Counted from the first letter of the stretch, positions 7,933 through 17,912 are shown. The stretch: DNA of 49,457 nt from Gemmatimonadota bacterium (GCA_003152485.1 PMAE01000007.1:1-49457), one strand, 5' to 3'. The notes: generated from the letters alone by a model not told the origin. A program made the numbers and translations.

Positions 7933-10809
7933 TCAGCGGTGGTCGGTAGCCAGTCGGATGAGCGCGTCCCGCGCTTCGCTGACGAACGGTTGCAGCTCGG
8001 GATCGCCATGCGCCCAGAAATCCTCGATTCGCACATACGCGTCCACCGCGGTTACCCGATCGCCTGCACGCTCCGCCGCTCGTGCGAGGGCCAGCTCGCG
8101 GAATAGATCGAGCACCTCTAACCCAACGTTCGTGAACCGGCGCTGGAGCAGCGAGTCGGCCTCGGCGGCCCGGCCATGGCTCGTGAGGAGCTCGCCAAAG
8201 GTGATCGCGTCCAGTACACAGTTTCCACCACAGAGCGTATCGGGAAGGGTGCGGAACCGCTCCATCGCCGCCGTGGTATCGTGCTTCGCCAGGAGAAGAT
8301 AGGCCCGAGCAACCGCAGTGTCGTACACGGGCGAACGGCCTCGGCGCGGATCGCCTGGCTTCTCGGTGGCCCGGGCGGTGATGAACGATTGTATCACGGA
8401 CGTATCCCCGCGCTCCGCCCACCAGCGTAGCCCGTACCAGGAGCCACCGTCACGCATGTTGCTGTCGATCCGTAGCACGCTGTCGAGGACATTTGTCGGG
8501 ATGATACCCAGCGGAGCCAGCGTGGCGAGCGGAGTGAGCGCGGGCGCCGGCAGGCGAGGCGGCAACGCAGGGATCGTGGTGGCGTATGCCTGGCGGATAT
8601 GGCCGCGAAACGTCATGGCGTTGGCCCACGCAATGATCGCGGGTAGCCCGCCGAGTGGCGACATCGCCCCTTTGGCGCGAACGATGCGCATAGCCAGCCA
8701 CGCGGCGCTCTCTGCCGAGTCAGGCACACGGTACAGGTTGTCGTAGGCCCGGCCCACCGCGTCCGTGGACGCGGAGTCGGCCAGACGCCCGGCGAGGACC
8801 GTGTCCCTCCGCACCGCCAAGAGCGCCACCTGGATACGTGTCGCGGCCGCATCGACCGACGGTGGATTGAGCGCCAGGAAGCGGCGCGCATACGCGAGCC
8901 CCGGATCCCGCCCCATGATCGCAAACGCAAGGCTGATCGCGTGCACGTAGGCGGGCGCGAAGCTCGAGTCGAGGGCGATCGCGCGGGCGAATGCATTGAG
9001 CGCTTTCTGGTTCGTCACGCCCACGTGTGGCCCAAAGCCGGCGTGGAACCGAACCTCGCCGAGGTTGTTCCAGACCTGCGGGTCATCGGGATAGCGCGCG
9101 ACCCCAGCCTCCGCCAGCGCGAACATCTGCGTCAGATCGCCGAGCTTCCAATACTTGTAGTTGTCGAGCTGCGCGTTCGAGGCGATAAGCAAACTGTCGC
9201 GTGGCGACAGGCCGTGATTGTAGAGCTGGGCCTGGTTCGAGTAATAGAGGGCCAACGAATCGGCGCCGGTCCTCAGCCACCCCGCGGCAAATCCGCCCCA
9301 GTAGTACGCGAGCGCGAAGGTGCTATCGATGCGGATCGCCTCCTCCGCCGCTTTCTGGGCGGAGTCCCACGCGCCGCGGCGGAAGGCCTGCTCGCTCTCG
9401 AGCAGCGCCTTGAGCGCTGACAGCGACTTCGCGCCGGCGAGGGTGCCGCGCGCGACCCCGACCGTCTGCGTGCGGGCGAGGGAGCGCAGCAACGCCACGG
9501 TCAGCGAATCCGTGACCACATCCATGTGATCGGTTCGACCGCGGTATTCCATGACCTCGCCGGGGCGGCCGCTGTGCACATCGACGAAGCTCGCCGACAC
9601 GCGGACGGAATCCGTGCCCGATCGCTCGATCCGTCCCGTGATCGCGAGGCCGGCGCCGAGCTGCCGCGCGAGGTCCGCGGGGGTGGCCCCCGCGTCTCGG
9701 CCGCGGTGCACGATCAGCGTCGGTGACACCGTGCGGAGCGGGCCCGCGCCGTCGAAGTTCTGCGCGAGGACGTCGACCATTCCTTCGCGCCAGACCTCGA
9801 GCGCGGGGTCGAGCACCGTAAAGGGTTCGACGGCGATGAGATTGTCATCGAGCGGAGCCGCCGGATGTGACCGCATGCTCCACGTAACCACACCGAGGAC
9901 GACAAGAATACTGGCAAGCGCCGCAGCGGCCGCCATCGCACTCATTCGCCTCGGCCGCGGGGCCGATGGTGACGCGCTGGCCGCGAGGACATCGCGGAAC
10001 TCCGCGGCCGAGGCGAACCGACTCTCAGGGTCCTTGGCCAGTGCCTTGGTGATGGCATCGCTGACTTGGCGCGGCACGTCGGGGCGCACCTGTATCAGGG
10101 GCGTTAGCGCGCTCGTGAACTGCGCTGCCGCGATCGCCTGTGGGGTCGCGCCGACGAAGGGCGACTTCCCCGCCAGCATCTCGTAGCCCACCACGGCCAG
10201 CGCGTAGACGTCCGCGCGCGCGTCGACGTGCCGCTCGCCTGCGATCTGCTCGGGGGCCATGTAGCCCGGGGTGCCGAGGCCTGTCCCGACTTCCGTGAGA
10301 CGGTCGCCTCCCGTCGCTTCGTGCAGCGCGCGGGCGACGCCGAAGTCGGCGAGGAGCGCGTGGCCGTCCTGCAGAAGGATGTTTTCCGGCTTGATATCGC
10401 GGTGGATCACGCCCGCGCCGTGCGCGCGGGCCAGCGCATCGGCGGTCTCGGTGAGGATTTTCACCGCGGTCGCGACCGGGAGTTTGTGCTCACGGTCGAG
10501 CCGCTGCCGCAACGACTCGCCTTCGACGTACGGCGTGATGTAATAGAGGATGCCGTCCCGCGAACCGGCGGAGAGCACCCCCAGGATGTGCGGGTGCTGC
10601 AAGTGTGCGGCGAGCGTGACCTCGCGCTGGAAGCGCGCCGCGCTGACTTCGCTGGCCAGCTCCGGGGGGAGGACCTTGATCACCACCCGGCGGTCGAGCG
10701 ACCGCTCTGTCGCCAGAAAGAGCCGGCTCATCCCCCCGGGCGGTAGCTCCCGCTCGACATGGAATGCATCCCCCAACACCGACTGTACCCGGTCTTCCAG
10801 CTCGGACAT
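7933..10809 (-). CDS. Membrane serine/threonine protein kinase with TPR-like sensor
   Basis: 958 residues. The kinase domain (about 20-275) has the glycine loop PPGGMSRLF, Lys45 in VVIKVL, catalytic loop HRDIKPEN (His137-Asp139), DFG at 155 and APE at 186-188, so it should be active. A span at about 291-311 (AAAAALASILVVLGVVTW) puts the remaining 640 residues outside the cytoplasm. That part has a domain like those next to AfsR/adenylate-cyclase regulators (about 320-470), then tetratricopeptide-like helices (ALAYYWGGFAAG, PDDPQVWNNLGEVRFHAG, ALNAFARAIALDSSFAPAY). Kinases of this build are plentiful in Gemmatimonadota. It is divergent from the aminotransferase operon. A deleted paralogue lies directly downstream. 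Confidence 0.93.
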   Translation of the reverse strand: MSELEDRVQSVLGDAFHVERELPPGGMSRLFLATERSLDRRVVIKVLPPELASEVSAARFQREVTLAAHLQHPHILGVLSAGSRDGILYYITPYVEGESLRQRLDREHKLPVATAVKILTETADALARAHGAGVIHRDIKPENILLQDGHALLADFGVARALHEATGGDRLTEVGTGLGTPGYMAPEQIAGERHVDARADVYALAVVGYEMLAGKSPFVGATPQAIAAAQFTSALTPLIQVRPDVPRQVSDAITKALAKDPESRFASAAEFRDVLAASASPSAPRPRRMSAMAAAAALASILVVLGVVTWSMRSHPAAPLDDNLIAVEPFTVLDPALEVWREGMVDVLAQNFDGAGPLRTVSPTLIVHRGRDAGATPADLARQLGAGLAITGRIERSGTDSVRVSASFVDVHSGRPGEVMEYRGRTDHMDVVTDSLTVALLRSLARTQTVGVARGTLAGAKSLSALKALLESEQAFRRGAWDSAQKAAEEAIRIDSTFALAYYWGGFAAGWLRTGADSLALYYSNQAQLYNHGLSPRDSLLIASNAQLDNYKYWKLGDLTQMFALAEAGVARYPDDPQVWNNLGEVRFHAGFGPHVGVTNQKALNAFARAIALDSSFAPAYVHAISLAFAIMGRDPGLAYARRFLALNPPSVDAAATRIQVALLAVRRDTVLAGRLADSASTDAVGRAYDNLYRVPDSAESAAWLAMRIVRAKGAMSPLGGLPAIIAWANAMTFRGHIRQAYATTIPALPPRLPAPALTPLATLAPLGIIPTNVLDSVLRIDSNMRDGGSWYGLRWWAERGDTSVIQSFITARATEKPGDPRRGRSPVYDTAVARAYLLLAKHDTTAAMERFRTLPDTLCGGNCVLDAITFGELLTSHGRAAEADSLLQRRFTNVGLEVLDLFRELALARAAERAGDRVTAVDAYVRIEDFWAHGDPELQPFVSEARDALIRLATDHR

Positions 10810-10993
10810 GGTGATAGTCGGGTTGTTGGGGGGTGGTCGGATGTCAAATTACCCGCCCCGATGCCTTCCGGCCAGCACGCTAGGACCGCCAGAAGCTGGG
10901 TCAAACGCTCGGTCCGCTGGACAGCGCCTCGACGGGGAGGTACCTGTTGTCGTAGCCGCCGATCAGCCCTGCCGTTGCCCGCGGAGGAACCAC

Positions 10994-12421
10994 ATGCTAG
11001 ACACGCTACAGTCGGAATTGGAGACCTACGAACGACGGACACCTGCGTCCCGCGCCGCACACGCCAAGGCCGCGGCTCGCCTCCCGCTGGGCGTCGCCAG
11101 CAACTATCGCTCGTACCAGCCGTACCCGCTACATGTCCGGGACGGCAATGGCGCCCGAATCCGCGACATCGACGGCAACGAGTACATCGATTTCAACATG
11201 TGCTTCGGCGCCCTCATGGCCGGCCATTGCCACCCGGCCGTCATGCACGCCGTCGCCGCCACGCTCCAGACGGGCACGATGTTCGGCATGCCACACGACG
11301 CGGAGAACGCGCTCGCCGAAGAGATCTGCGCTCGATTCCCCGTGGACATGGTCCGCTTCAGCAATAGCGGAACCGAAAGCACGATGCACGCGATGCGACT
11401 CGCCCGAGCGGCGACGGGACGCGAACGCATCATCAAGATGGAGGGAGGCTACCACGGACTCCACGACGCGGTCTTGGTGTCCGTAAAGCCAAAGGCAGGC
11501 GAAGTCGGCGATCCAGCGCGACCAACCGCCGTGCCCGGCGGCGAAGGGATCACCAAAGCGACGCTCTCCAATACGCTGATCGCCCAATTCAACGATCTCG
11601 CTGCGATCGAACGGCTGTTCGCCGCGTACCCGGGCGAGATCGCGGCGGTGATCGTCGAGCCGATCCTGATGAATGTCGGAATCCTCATGCCCGACGCCGG
11701 CTACCATCAAGGCCTCCGCGAGATCACCCGGAAGCACGGCGCCCTCCTGATCTTCGATGAGGTCAAGACCGGCGCCAAGTTGGCCCGAGGTGGCGCGTGC
11801 GAATATTTCGGCATCGAGCCGGATATCATCTGCCTCGCGAAATCGATCGGCGGTGGCTTCTCGCTCGCCGCCTTCGCCGCACGGCGCGCGATCATGAACT
11901 TGATCACCGATCACCGCGTGTTTCACGGCGGGACGTACAACACGAACCCCGTCGCCATGGCCGCTGGACTCGCGACGCTCAGAGAGGTGCTCACGCCCGC
12001 CGCGTATGAACGGGTCACCCGCCTCAATACCAAACTCGTTGACGGTTACCGCGATATCATCAAGAAGTCTGAGCTCGAGGCGTATGTCCTGGGCGCGGGC
12101 GCCAATGGGGCACTCATGTTCGCGCCGAAGCCGATCCGGAATTATCGGGATTGGCTCGACATCGACAGCGAGAGCTGGCGCCACTACTGGTTCGCCATGA
12201 CCAATCGCGGCGTCATCCCGCAGCCGTATTGGTGGGACGAGCAGTGGACGGTGTCGGTCGCGCACACGGACGCCGATATCGACCGCCATCTCGAGCTCTT
12301 CGCTGAAATCGCGCCCGCCGTCGCCGCCGGGCAACGCGATCGCCGCGTGCGCGCGGCTGCACCCACCGAACCGCCGAAGGCGACGACCCAACACGACCGG
12401 TCCGCACCGGCCGCGCGTTGA
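10994..12421 (+). CDS. Class III aminotransferase, glutamate-1-semialdehyde-aminomutase-like
   Basis: 475 residues, PLP fold type I. ATG 10994 is chosen because GGAGG lies 6 nt upstream and the family N-terminus follows; a longer upstream frame overlaps the kinase. Visible motifs are FSNSGTESTMHAMRLAR (phosphate binding), GGYHGLHD, LIFDEVKTG (the Asp that contacts the pyridine nitrogen) and ICLAKSIGGGF with the PLP lysine. It resembles HemL, but the company of an APC permease (1 nt downstream) and a GNAT gene argues for amino-acid or amine catabolism rather than haem synthesis. Exact substrate unknown. Confidence 0.87.
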   Translation: MLDTLQSELETYERRTPASRAAHAKAAARLPLGVASNYRSYQPYPLHVRDGNGARIRDIDGNEYIDFNMCFGALMAGHCHPAVMHAVAATLQTGTMFGMPHDAENALAEEICARFPVDMVRFSNSGTESTMHAMRLARAATGRERIIKMEGGYHGLHDAVLVSVKPKAGEVGDPARPTAVPGGEGITKATLSNTLIAQFNDLAAIERLFAAYPGEIAAVIVEPILMNVGILMPDAGYHQGLREITRKHGALLIFDEVKTGAKLARGGACEYFGIEPDIICLAKSIGGGFSLAAFAARRAIMNLITDHRVFHGGTYNTNPVAMAAGLATLREVLTPAAYERVTRLNTKLVDGYRDIIKKSELEAYVLGAGANGALMFAPKPIRNYRDWLDIDSESWRHYWFAMTNRGVIPQPYWWDEQWTVSVAHTDADIDRHLELFAEIAPAVAAGQRDRRVRAAAPTEPPKATTQHDRSAPAAR

Positions 12422-12422
12422 T

Positions 12423-13889
12423 ATGCCGGAAGGTCTCGACGTCGCCCTAGCACGCGAATCGGCGGAGGGAGGCGCCGGCACACCACATCTGCGACGCACC
12501 CTCGGACAGCGAGACCTCGTCCTGCTGTTCGTGGTCGCGGTGCTCAACCTCAACACGGTCCCCGTAGTCGCCAGCGGCGGCCCCGTGACGGTCTGGATGT
12601 GGCTGCTCGCGCTGCTCCTGTTTTTCTGGCCGCAAGGCCTCGCCGTCATCGAGCTCTCGGACCGCTATCCGCACGAGGGCGGTGTCTATCTCTGGACCAA
12701 GGAGATCTTCGGCGACTTCCACGGGTTTATGTCCGGCTGGTGCTACTGGACGAACAACATCTTCTACATCCCGACGTTGCTGCTCTACGTCGTCGGCATC
12801 TCGGTGTTCATTGGCGGTCCACACTGGCAGTCGCTTGGCAATGACAAGCTGTTCGTCTCCGTCATGGCGGTGGCGCTCCTCGTCGTGATGACCGGCGTGA
12901 ATGTCCTCGGTCTCGGGGTCGGCAAGTGGGTGAACAACCTCGGCGGCGTCGGCTCGGTGCTCACTGCCCTCGTGCTGATCGGACTCGCCGTCGCGGTCTC
13001 GCACGCGCATGGAAGTTCGCTGCACGCCAGTGATTTTCGGGTCACAGGCGTTGATTTCCACCTCGTGAATTTGTTCGGGGTGGTGTGCTTCGCGTTGGTC
13101 GGGCTGGAGCTCGCATCGGTGATGGGAGACGAAATCCACGACCCGCGCCGTACGGTGCCAGGCGCCGTGGTCTGGGGCGGATTCATCTCCGGCGTGCTCT
13201 ATGTCGGTGCGACTGTGGCCGTGCTGCTGGCACTTCCCTCACGGGACATCGGCGCGGTCCAGGGCATCATTCAGGCCGTCTCGCACATGGCGGACACGAT
13301 CTCCATCGGATGGCTCGTGCCGCCAATCGCGCTGCTGCTCACGCTCGCCATCGCGGGCACGACGTCGGCGTGGCTGGCGGGTTCGGCACGCATTCCATTC
13401 GTCGCGGGACTCGACAACTACCTCCCAGCCGCCCTTGGAAAGCTGCACCCGCGGTTCGCGACTCCCTATGTCGCGCTGATCGTCCAAGGCCTCGTGTCCT
13501 GCGCGGTCCTGGGAATGAGCTTCATGGGATCGACCGTCGAGGAAGGCTACAAGGTGCTGTTGCTCCTGGCCGTCGTGCTACAACTCATTCCGTATCTCTA
13601 CATCTTCTTGGCATTGATCCGAGTGGCGGCCAGTCCCACCTACGTGCGCGCCCGATACTCGCGATCGACGCTCTACGCGGCCGGAATCTCGGGTCTGGTC
13701 GTGACCGCCGTGGGGGTCGTGCTGGCCTTTGTCCCGCCGGTTGGCGGCGAGCCAGTTGGCCGATTCGAGACGAAAATGGTCGGCGGCACGTTGTTCTTTC
13801 TCCTGATGGCCACGTTTTTCTTCTTCGTCTACGCGCGGCGTCCGTCGGCCACCCGCCGCGTCCGGGACACCGCTACCGCACACCTATGA
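12423..13889 (+). CDS. APC-family amino acid/polyamine permease
   Basis: 488 residues with about 12 membrane spans, beginning at LVLLFVVAVLNLNTVPVVASGG, the Gly-rich first span typical of APC transporters. The conserved loop ELSDRYPHEGGVYLWTKEIFG follows span 2, and VCFALVGLELASVMGDEIHDP lies in span 6. It should import an amino acid or amine by proton symport or exchange. Its ATG is 1 nt past the aminotransferase stop, and its stop overlaps the GNAT start (ATGA). The three genes therefore form one transcription unit, and the permease probably supplies the substrate of the aminotransferase. Confidence 0.88.
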   Translation: MPEGLDVALARESAEGGAGTPHLRRTLGQRDLVLLFVVAVLNLNTVPVVASGGPVTVWMWLLALLLFFWPQGLAVIELSDRYPHEGGVYLWTKEIFGDFHGFMSGWCYWTNNIFYIPTLLLYVVGISVFIGGPHWQSLGNDKLFVSVMAVALLVVMTGVNVLGLGVGKWVNNLGGVGSVLTALVLIGLAVAVSHAHGSSLHASDFRVTGVDFHLVNLFGVVCFALVGLELASVMGDEIHDPRRTVPGAVVWGGFISGVLYVGATVAVLLALPSRDIGAVQGIIQAVSHMADTISIGWLVPPIALLLTLAIAGTTSAWLAGSARIPFVAGLDNYLPAALGKLHPRFATPYVALIVQGLVSCAVLGMSFMGSTVEEGYKVLLLLAVVLQLIPYLYIFLALIRVAASPTYVRARYSRSTLYAAGISGLVVTAVGVVLAFVPPVGGEPVGRFETKMVGGTLFFLLMATFFFFVYARRPSATRRVRDTATAHL

Positions 13890-14338
13890 TCATTTGCAAG
13901 GCTACCGTGGCCGATCTCGACGTGGTCGCGCCCCTCTACGACGCATACCGGCAGTTTTACACGCAGCCAGCGGACCTCGCGGCGGCACGCGCGTTCATCG
14001 GCGAACGGATAGGGCGCGGTGAGTCCACGGTGTTCCTGGCCCTGGACGACGACGCGCCACGGACGCACGCGCTGGGGTTTACCCAGCTCTATCCGGCGTT
14101 CTGCTCGGTCGCCGCTAGGCCCTATCTCGTGTTGTACGATCTGTTCGTCGCGACCGGTGCGCGCCGCCGCGGCGTCGCACGACTCCTCATGGAACGCGCA
14201 CAGCAGTTCGCCGCCGAGACGGGCGCCGTTCGGCTGGAGCTGCAAACCGCTCGCACCAATCGACCCGCCCAGGCGTTGTACGAATCACTGGGCTGGATCC
14301 GCGACGAGCAGTTCTATACCTACACGCGTCGGATCTGA
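13886..14338 (+). CDS. GNAT-family N-acetyltransferase
   Basis: 150 residues with a complete GNAT fold. The acetyl-CoA pyrophosphate loop is GARRRGVARLLM in motif A, preceded by LYDLFVATGARR. The C-terminal part is LQTARTNRPAQALYESLGW, the usual alpha4/beta7 region. ATG 13886 overlaps the permease stop as ATGA. It probably acetylates an amine or amino acid; the operon suggests a small molecule related to the permease cargo. Substrate unknown. Confidence 0.87.
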   Translation: MIICKATVADLDVVAPLYDAYRQFYTQPADLAAARAFIGERIGRGESTVFLALDDDAPRTHALGFTQLYPAFCSVAARPYLVLYDLFVATGARRRGVARLLMERAQQFAAETGAVRLELQTARTNRPAQALYESLGWIRDEQFYTYTRRI

Positions 14339-14432
14339 GAACGCCCCTCATGGTGAGGACCCCGCCAAACTCGGTGCTGAAGGCGGTGCGGAAGCCCGAG
14401 CGACACCTGTCTCGCCATTGTCGCCCGTAGTG

Positions 14433-15713
14433 TCACCCCGTCGCGTGTTTCAACGCAGCAAGCGCGCGCTCGACGTCCGATGCGTCATTGAACGCGTGAA
14501 AGCCAAATCGGACCCGGGCACCGCGCGCGGATGTGACGACATCAGCGGCGAGTAGCGCTGTGCTGGCCGCGCCGGCGTCGGCCGGCGTGGCGAATTCTAC
14601 CGCGGCGAGTTGGCTGGGCAGCTCCTGGGCGGCGACACGATGCCCCTGTGCGAGTGCCCCCTCCCGAAAGTCGGCGGCCAGGCCGGTGCAATGCGCCGCG
14701 ACCGCGTCAGACGATAGGGTGTCCAGGAGCTCGACTGCCGCCCGCGCGCCGACCCAAGAGAACCAGGCGAGCGACGCATCCGCTCGCCGCATGTCCTCGA
14801 TCAGCGTGTAGGGGCCATTGTAGAGCTCCACGTAGCGCGGGATCTCTCCCGCGACGCGTGGTACACTCGACAGGTCGGGCGCGCCGAAGAGGTCACCCGC
14901 ATTCTTCCAATTTGGTGCGAGCGGTCTCAACTCCCGCCAGCGGTCCGGATGCGCGTACAGAAACGTGGCCCCGCGTGGCGAGAGCAGCCACTTGTACGAG
15001 TGAGCGGCGACAAAGTCCGCGCCGATGGCCGCGACGTCGAACGGCAGCACACCCAGTGATTGCGTGAGGTTGAAGAACGAGCGGGCGCCAACGGCTCGAC
15101 AGTGCGCGGCGATCGCGCTGGCGTCGATCCGGTGCCCCGTGGCCGATTGCACGTCACTCACGGCCACGAGCGCGACGTCAGCTGTCGTGGCGGCGATCAA
15201 CGCGTCCGTGCGCACCAATCCGTCGGCATCGGGTTCGATGGCCGTGACGTCGCATCCTCGCTCGGTGAGCGCGAGCCATGGGAAGAGGTTGCTCCGGAAC
15301 TCGACCCCCGGTACCACAACCCGTGGTCGTGGATGGCCCGTCCGCGCGAGGCCCGCGACCACGTGGGCGACGGTGGCCGCCGCGTCGGCGAGCGTGGCCA
15401 CCAACGCCACCGATGTCGGCGCCGCACCCAGCCACCGCGCGCAAATGTCCCGCGCCCGCTCGGCGTCGGCTTCCCATACGGTCCAATCGAAGGTCCCGTC
15501 GCGCCACGCGTCCATCGCCGCCTGCACTGCCGCGAGTACGGGCGTCGCCCCAGGTGGCACGGCCTGGGTATTGAGCCACGCGAATCGCGCGAGCGCGGGG
15601 AATTGTGAGCGGAACGCGGCAAGATCGGGGCACGGCGGGGCGGCGGGGCGGACCGTCTGTAACACCTCGACTCCATTGACAGGTGAAACGCAATGACCAG
15701 GATTAGGGTCCAA
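14433..15713 (-). CDS. Class V aminotransferase-fold PLP enzyme
   Basis: 426 residues of the cysteine-desulfurase/kynureninase-like class V fold. The PLP lysine is in AAHSYKWLLSPRGATFLY. Upstream are VSDVQSATGHRIDASAIAAHCRAVG and SFFNLTQSLGVLPFDV; the latter holds the usual Asp/Gln region, here NLTQSLG. A clear desulfurase Cys loop is not obvious, so desulfurase activity is doubtful; aminotransferase, lyase or isopenicillin-epimerase-like chemistry is possible. The start is only 28 nt from the divergent ATG at 15742, so the true start may be an internal GTG such as the one before EVLQTVRP. It converges on the GNAT gene. Confidence 0.8.
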   Translation of the reverse strand: MDPNPGHCVSPVNGVEVLQTVRPAAPPCPDLAAFRSQFPALARFAWLNTQAVPPGATPVLAAVQAAMDAWRDGTFDWTVWEADAERARDICARWLGAAPTSVALVATLADAAATVAHVVAGLARTGHPRPRVVVPGVEFRSNLFPWLALTERGCDVTAIEPDADGLVRTDALIAATTADVALVAVSDVQSATGHRIDASAIAAHCRAVGARSFFNLTQSLGVLPFDVAAIGADFVAAHSYKWLLSPRGATFLYAHPDRWRELRPLAPNWKNAGDLFGAPDLSSVPRVAGEIPRYVELYNGPYTLIEDMRRADASLAWFSWVGARAAVELLDTLSSDAVAAHCTGLAADFREGALAQGHRVAAQELPSQLAAVEFATPADAGAASTALLAADVVTSARGARVRFGFHAFNDASDVERALAALKHATG

Positions 15714-15741
15714 TCATTGACAATCTAAAACCGGGTGGGCA

Positions 15742-16425
15742 ATGCACCGCATCGCTGTTTCACTCATGGTCGCGTGCGTCGCACGCGCAGGGTTCGCCCA
15801 GTCGCCACTCCGTCCGGCCGCCGCCACACGCGTGGTCACCACGGCCCCGAGTCGAACGCTCGCCCAGCCATCGCCGCACACGCTGTCACCCGCGCTCCGG
15901 ATCGAAGCCGCGGTGAGTCCCGCACCCGTCGCGCTGCGAGCCGGCGCGACGGTGCTGGACTACGACAGCACGGGCAAGCTCGTCACGGTTCGCCCGGGTA
16001 CGAACCCCCTCATCTGCCTGGCCGATAACCCGGTCCAGAAGTCGTTCCACGTCGCATGCTATGATCGCGAGCTGGAGCCATTCATGGCACGGGGGCGCGC
16101 GCTGCGCGCCCAGCACGTCTCATCCGATGAGACCGACAGCATTCGCGCCCGAGAGATCCGGAGCGGGACGTTGGCGATGCCGCGCCACCCGACCGCCCTG
16201 TACCAATATGTGGCGTCCCGCGACAGCGTCGATGGCGCGGATGGGGTGATCCACGGCGCGATGTACCTGTACTTGGCTTATATCCCGTTCGCGACCACAG
16301 CCAGCACCGGCTTCCCCGCCGAGCCGCTGACCAATGGCGGACCCTGGCTCATGTACCCAGGGAAGCCGTGGGCTCACCTCATGATCGGTCCACCACAACC
16401 GGCCACGATCACCCTCGGCAAGTGA
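15742..16425 (+). CDS. Secreted protein of unknown function
   Basis: 227 residues with a signal peptide (MHRIAVSLMVACVARAGFAQ, cleaved near FAQ-S), a low-complexity Ala/Pro/Thr stretch to about residue 60 and then a folded part. The folded part has RAGATVLDYDSTGKLVTVRP, ICLADNP and FHVACYDRELEPFMARGRAL, with two cysteines that could pair outside the cytoplasm. I do not recognise the family. GGTGGG just upstream can act as a ribosome site. It stands between the divergent class V gene and the MFS gene, 50 nt before the latter. Confidence 0.7.
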   Translation: MHRIAVSLMVACVARAGFAQSPLRPAAATRVVTTAPSRTLAQPSPHTLSPALRIEAAVSPAPVALRAGATVLDYDSTGKLVTVRPGTNPLICLADNPVQKSFHVACYDRELEPFMARGRALRAQHVSSDETDSIRAREIRSGTLAMPRHPTALYQYVASRDSVDGADGVIHGAMYLYLAYIPFATTASTGFPAEPLTNGGPWLMYPGKPWAHLMIGPPQPATITLGK

Positions 16426-16475
16426 GCGCGGTCCGAATGTTCAGATCAGTAGCGTGACGCCACCGGCGGCCACCA

Positions 16476-17912
16476 ATGCCATTGATGGCCACTGTCGAAA
16501 CCGACATCCCCGCCCGGCTGGACCGACTCCCGTGGAGCACGTTCCATTCACTTGTCGTGACGGCGCTTGGCATCACGTGGATTCTCGACGGGCTCGAGGT
16601 TACCCTCGCCGGGTCGGTCTCAGGTGCGCTCCAGGAGAGTCCGATCCTCCATCTGGACGCGACTCAGGTAGGCGCGGCGGCCAGTACCTATCTGATTGGC
16701 GTCGTGATCGGCGCGCTGGGCTTTGGTTGGCTCACCGATCGCTGGGGCCGGAAGCGGCTCTTCACGATCACCCTGGGTTTGTATCTCGTGGCCACCGCGG
16801 CCACTGCGTGCTCGTGGAGCTTCGGGAGCTACGCTGTGTTTCGCATGTTGACCGGCGCGGGGATCGGCGGCGAAGGAACCGCCATCAACTCGGCGATCCA
16901 AGAGCTCATTCCCGCCCGATACCGCGGACGCACCGACTTGGCCATCAACGGCAGCTTTTGGATCGGCGCGGCGCTCGCCGCAGCCGCCTCGATCGTACTA
17001 CTGCACCCGGGGTGGCTCCCGAGCGATATGGGATGGCGTGCGGCGTACGGCATCGGCGCCATACTCGGCGTTGGAGTTCTCTTCCTCCGCCGCTACGTAC
17101 CCGAAAGCCCGCGATGGCTGATGGTCCACGGACGCCTCGCCGAAGCAACACGGGTGGTCGACTCCATCGAAGCCCGTATTGTGGCGACGACGCACGTGCC
17201 GCTGCCCCAGGCGCACGGGGTGCTGCGCCTCACCGATCGCGGCCGCACATCATTGCGCGTCGTGGCCCACACGCTGATCACGCGCTACCCCCGACGCACC
17301 GTGCTTGGCGTCGCGCTCATCGCCTCGCAAGCGTTCTTCTACAACGCGATTTTCTTCACGTACGCGCTGGTGCTCGGCAAATTCTACGGCGTCGCGAGTG
17401 CGAACGTGGGGTGGTATCTCTTGCCCTTTGCGCTCGGCAATTTCACCGGCCCTCTACTGCTCGGCCGGCTGTTCGATACGGTCGGACGAAGACCGATGAT
17501 CGCGGCTACGTACGCGCTGTCTGGGATCCTGCTGGCGGTGGCGGCGATTCTGTTCGCGCACGGCGTGCTCGACGCGACCACGCAGACCATAGCGTGGTCC
17601 GTCATATTCTTCTTCGCCTCGGCTGCCGCCAGCGCAGCCTACCTGACGGTCAGCGAATCGTTCCCGCTCGAGGTGCGCGCGATTTCCATCGCGCTGTTCT
17701 ATGCCATCGGCACCCTCCTCGGTGGCGTCGCGGCGCCTTGGCTGTTCGGCCACCTCATCGCCAGCGGTCAACGAATTGAGGTGGTGTGGGGGTATTTGGT
17801 GGGCGCGACGCTGATGATCGGCGCCGCGATCGTTGAGCTGGTGTTGGGGATTGCGGCGGAGCGAAAGTCACTGGAGTCAGTCGCTCCTCCGCTCTCGGTT
17901 AGCGAGTCGTGA
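16476..17912 (+). CDS. MFS transporter, sugar/aromatic-acid porter-like
   Basis: 478 residues, 12 predicted spans. The signature after span 2 is GFGWLTDRWGRKRLF. YVPESPRWLMVHGRLAEA follows span 6, as in the sugar porter and AAHS/NiaP-type families. The second-half counterpart is GRLFDTVGRRPMIAATY. Probably a proton-coupled importer of a sugar, organic acid or nicotinate-like solute; the substrate is not fixed. An alternative ATG at 16485 gives MATVETDIPARL and is equally possible, since no clear ribosome site favours either. Confidence 0.87.
   Translation: MPLMATVETDIPARLDRLPWSTFHSLVVTALGITWILDGLEVTLAGSVSGALQESPILHLDATQVGAAASTYLIGVVIGALGFGWLTDRWGRKRLFTITLGLYLVATAATACSWSFGSYAVFRMLTGAGIGGEGTAINSAIQELIPARYRGRTDLAINGSFWIGAALAAAASIVLLHPGWLPSDMGWRAAYGIGAILGVGVLFLRRYVPESPRWLMVHGRLAEATRVVDSIEARIVATTHVPLPQAHGVLRLTDRGRTSLRVVAHTLITRYPRRTVLGVALIASQAFFYNAIFFTYALVLGKFYGVASANVGWYLLPFALGNFTGPLLLGRLFDTVGRRPMIAATYALSGILLAVAAILFAHGVLDATTQTIAWSVIFFFASAAASAAYLTVSESFPLEVRAISIALFYAIGTLLGGVAAPWLFGHLIASGQRIEVVWGYLVGATLMIGAAIVELVLGIAAERKSLESVAPPLSVSES

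Noticed and set aside
7919..8422. Long upstream extension of the 101-residue mini-kinase frame
   Set aside because: The extension runs across the coding region of the intact kinase in another frame. ATG 7918 begins the kinase-like N-terminus, so the extension is a shadow.
11129..12649. 506-residue open frame antisense to the aminotransferase and permease
   Set aside because: It mirrors the third-position GC of well-supported genes, has no domain pattern and crosses two gene boundaries.
15676..15742. Two TTGACA boxes before the secreted protein at 15742
   Set aside because: Neither has a fair -10 at 16-18 nt on the plus strand (AGGATT and CAATGC), so I do not call a promoter.
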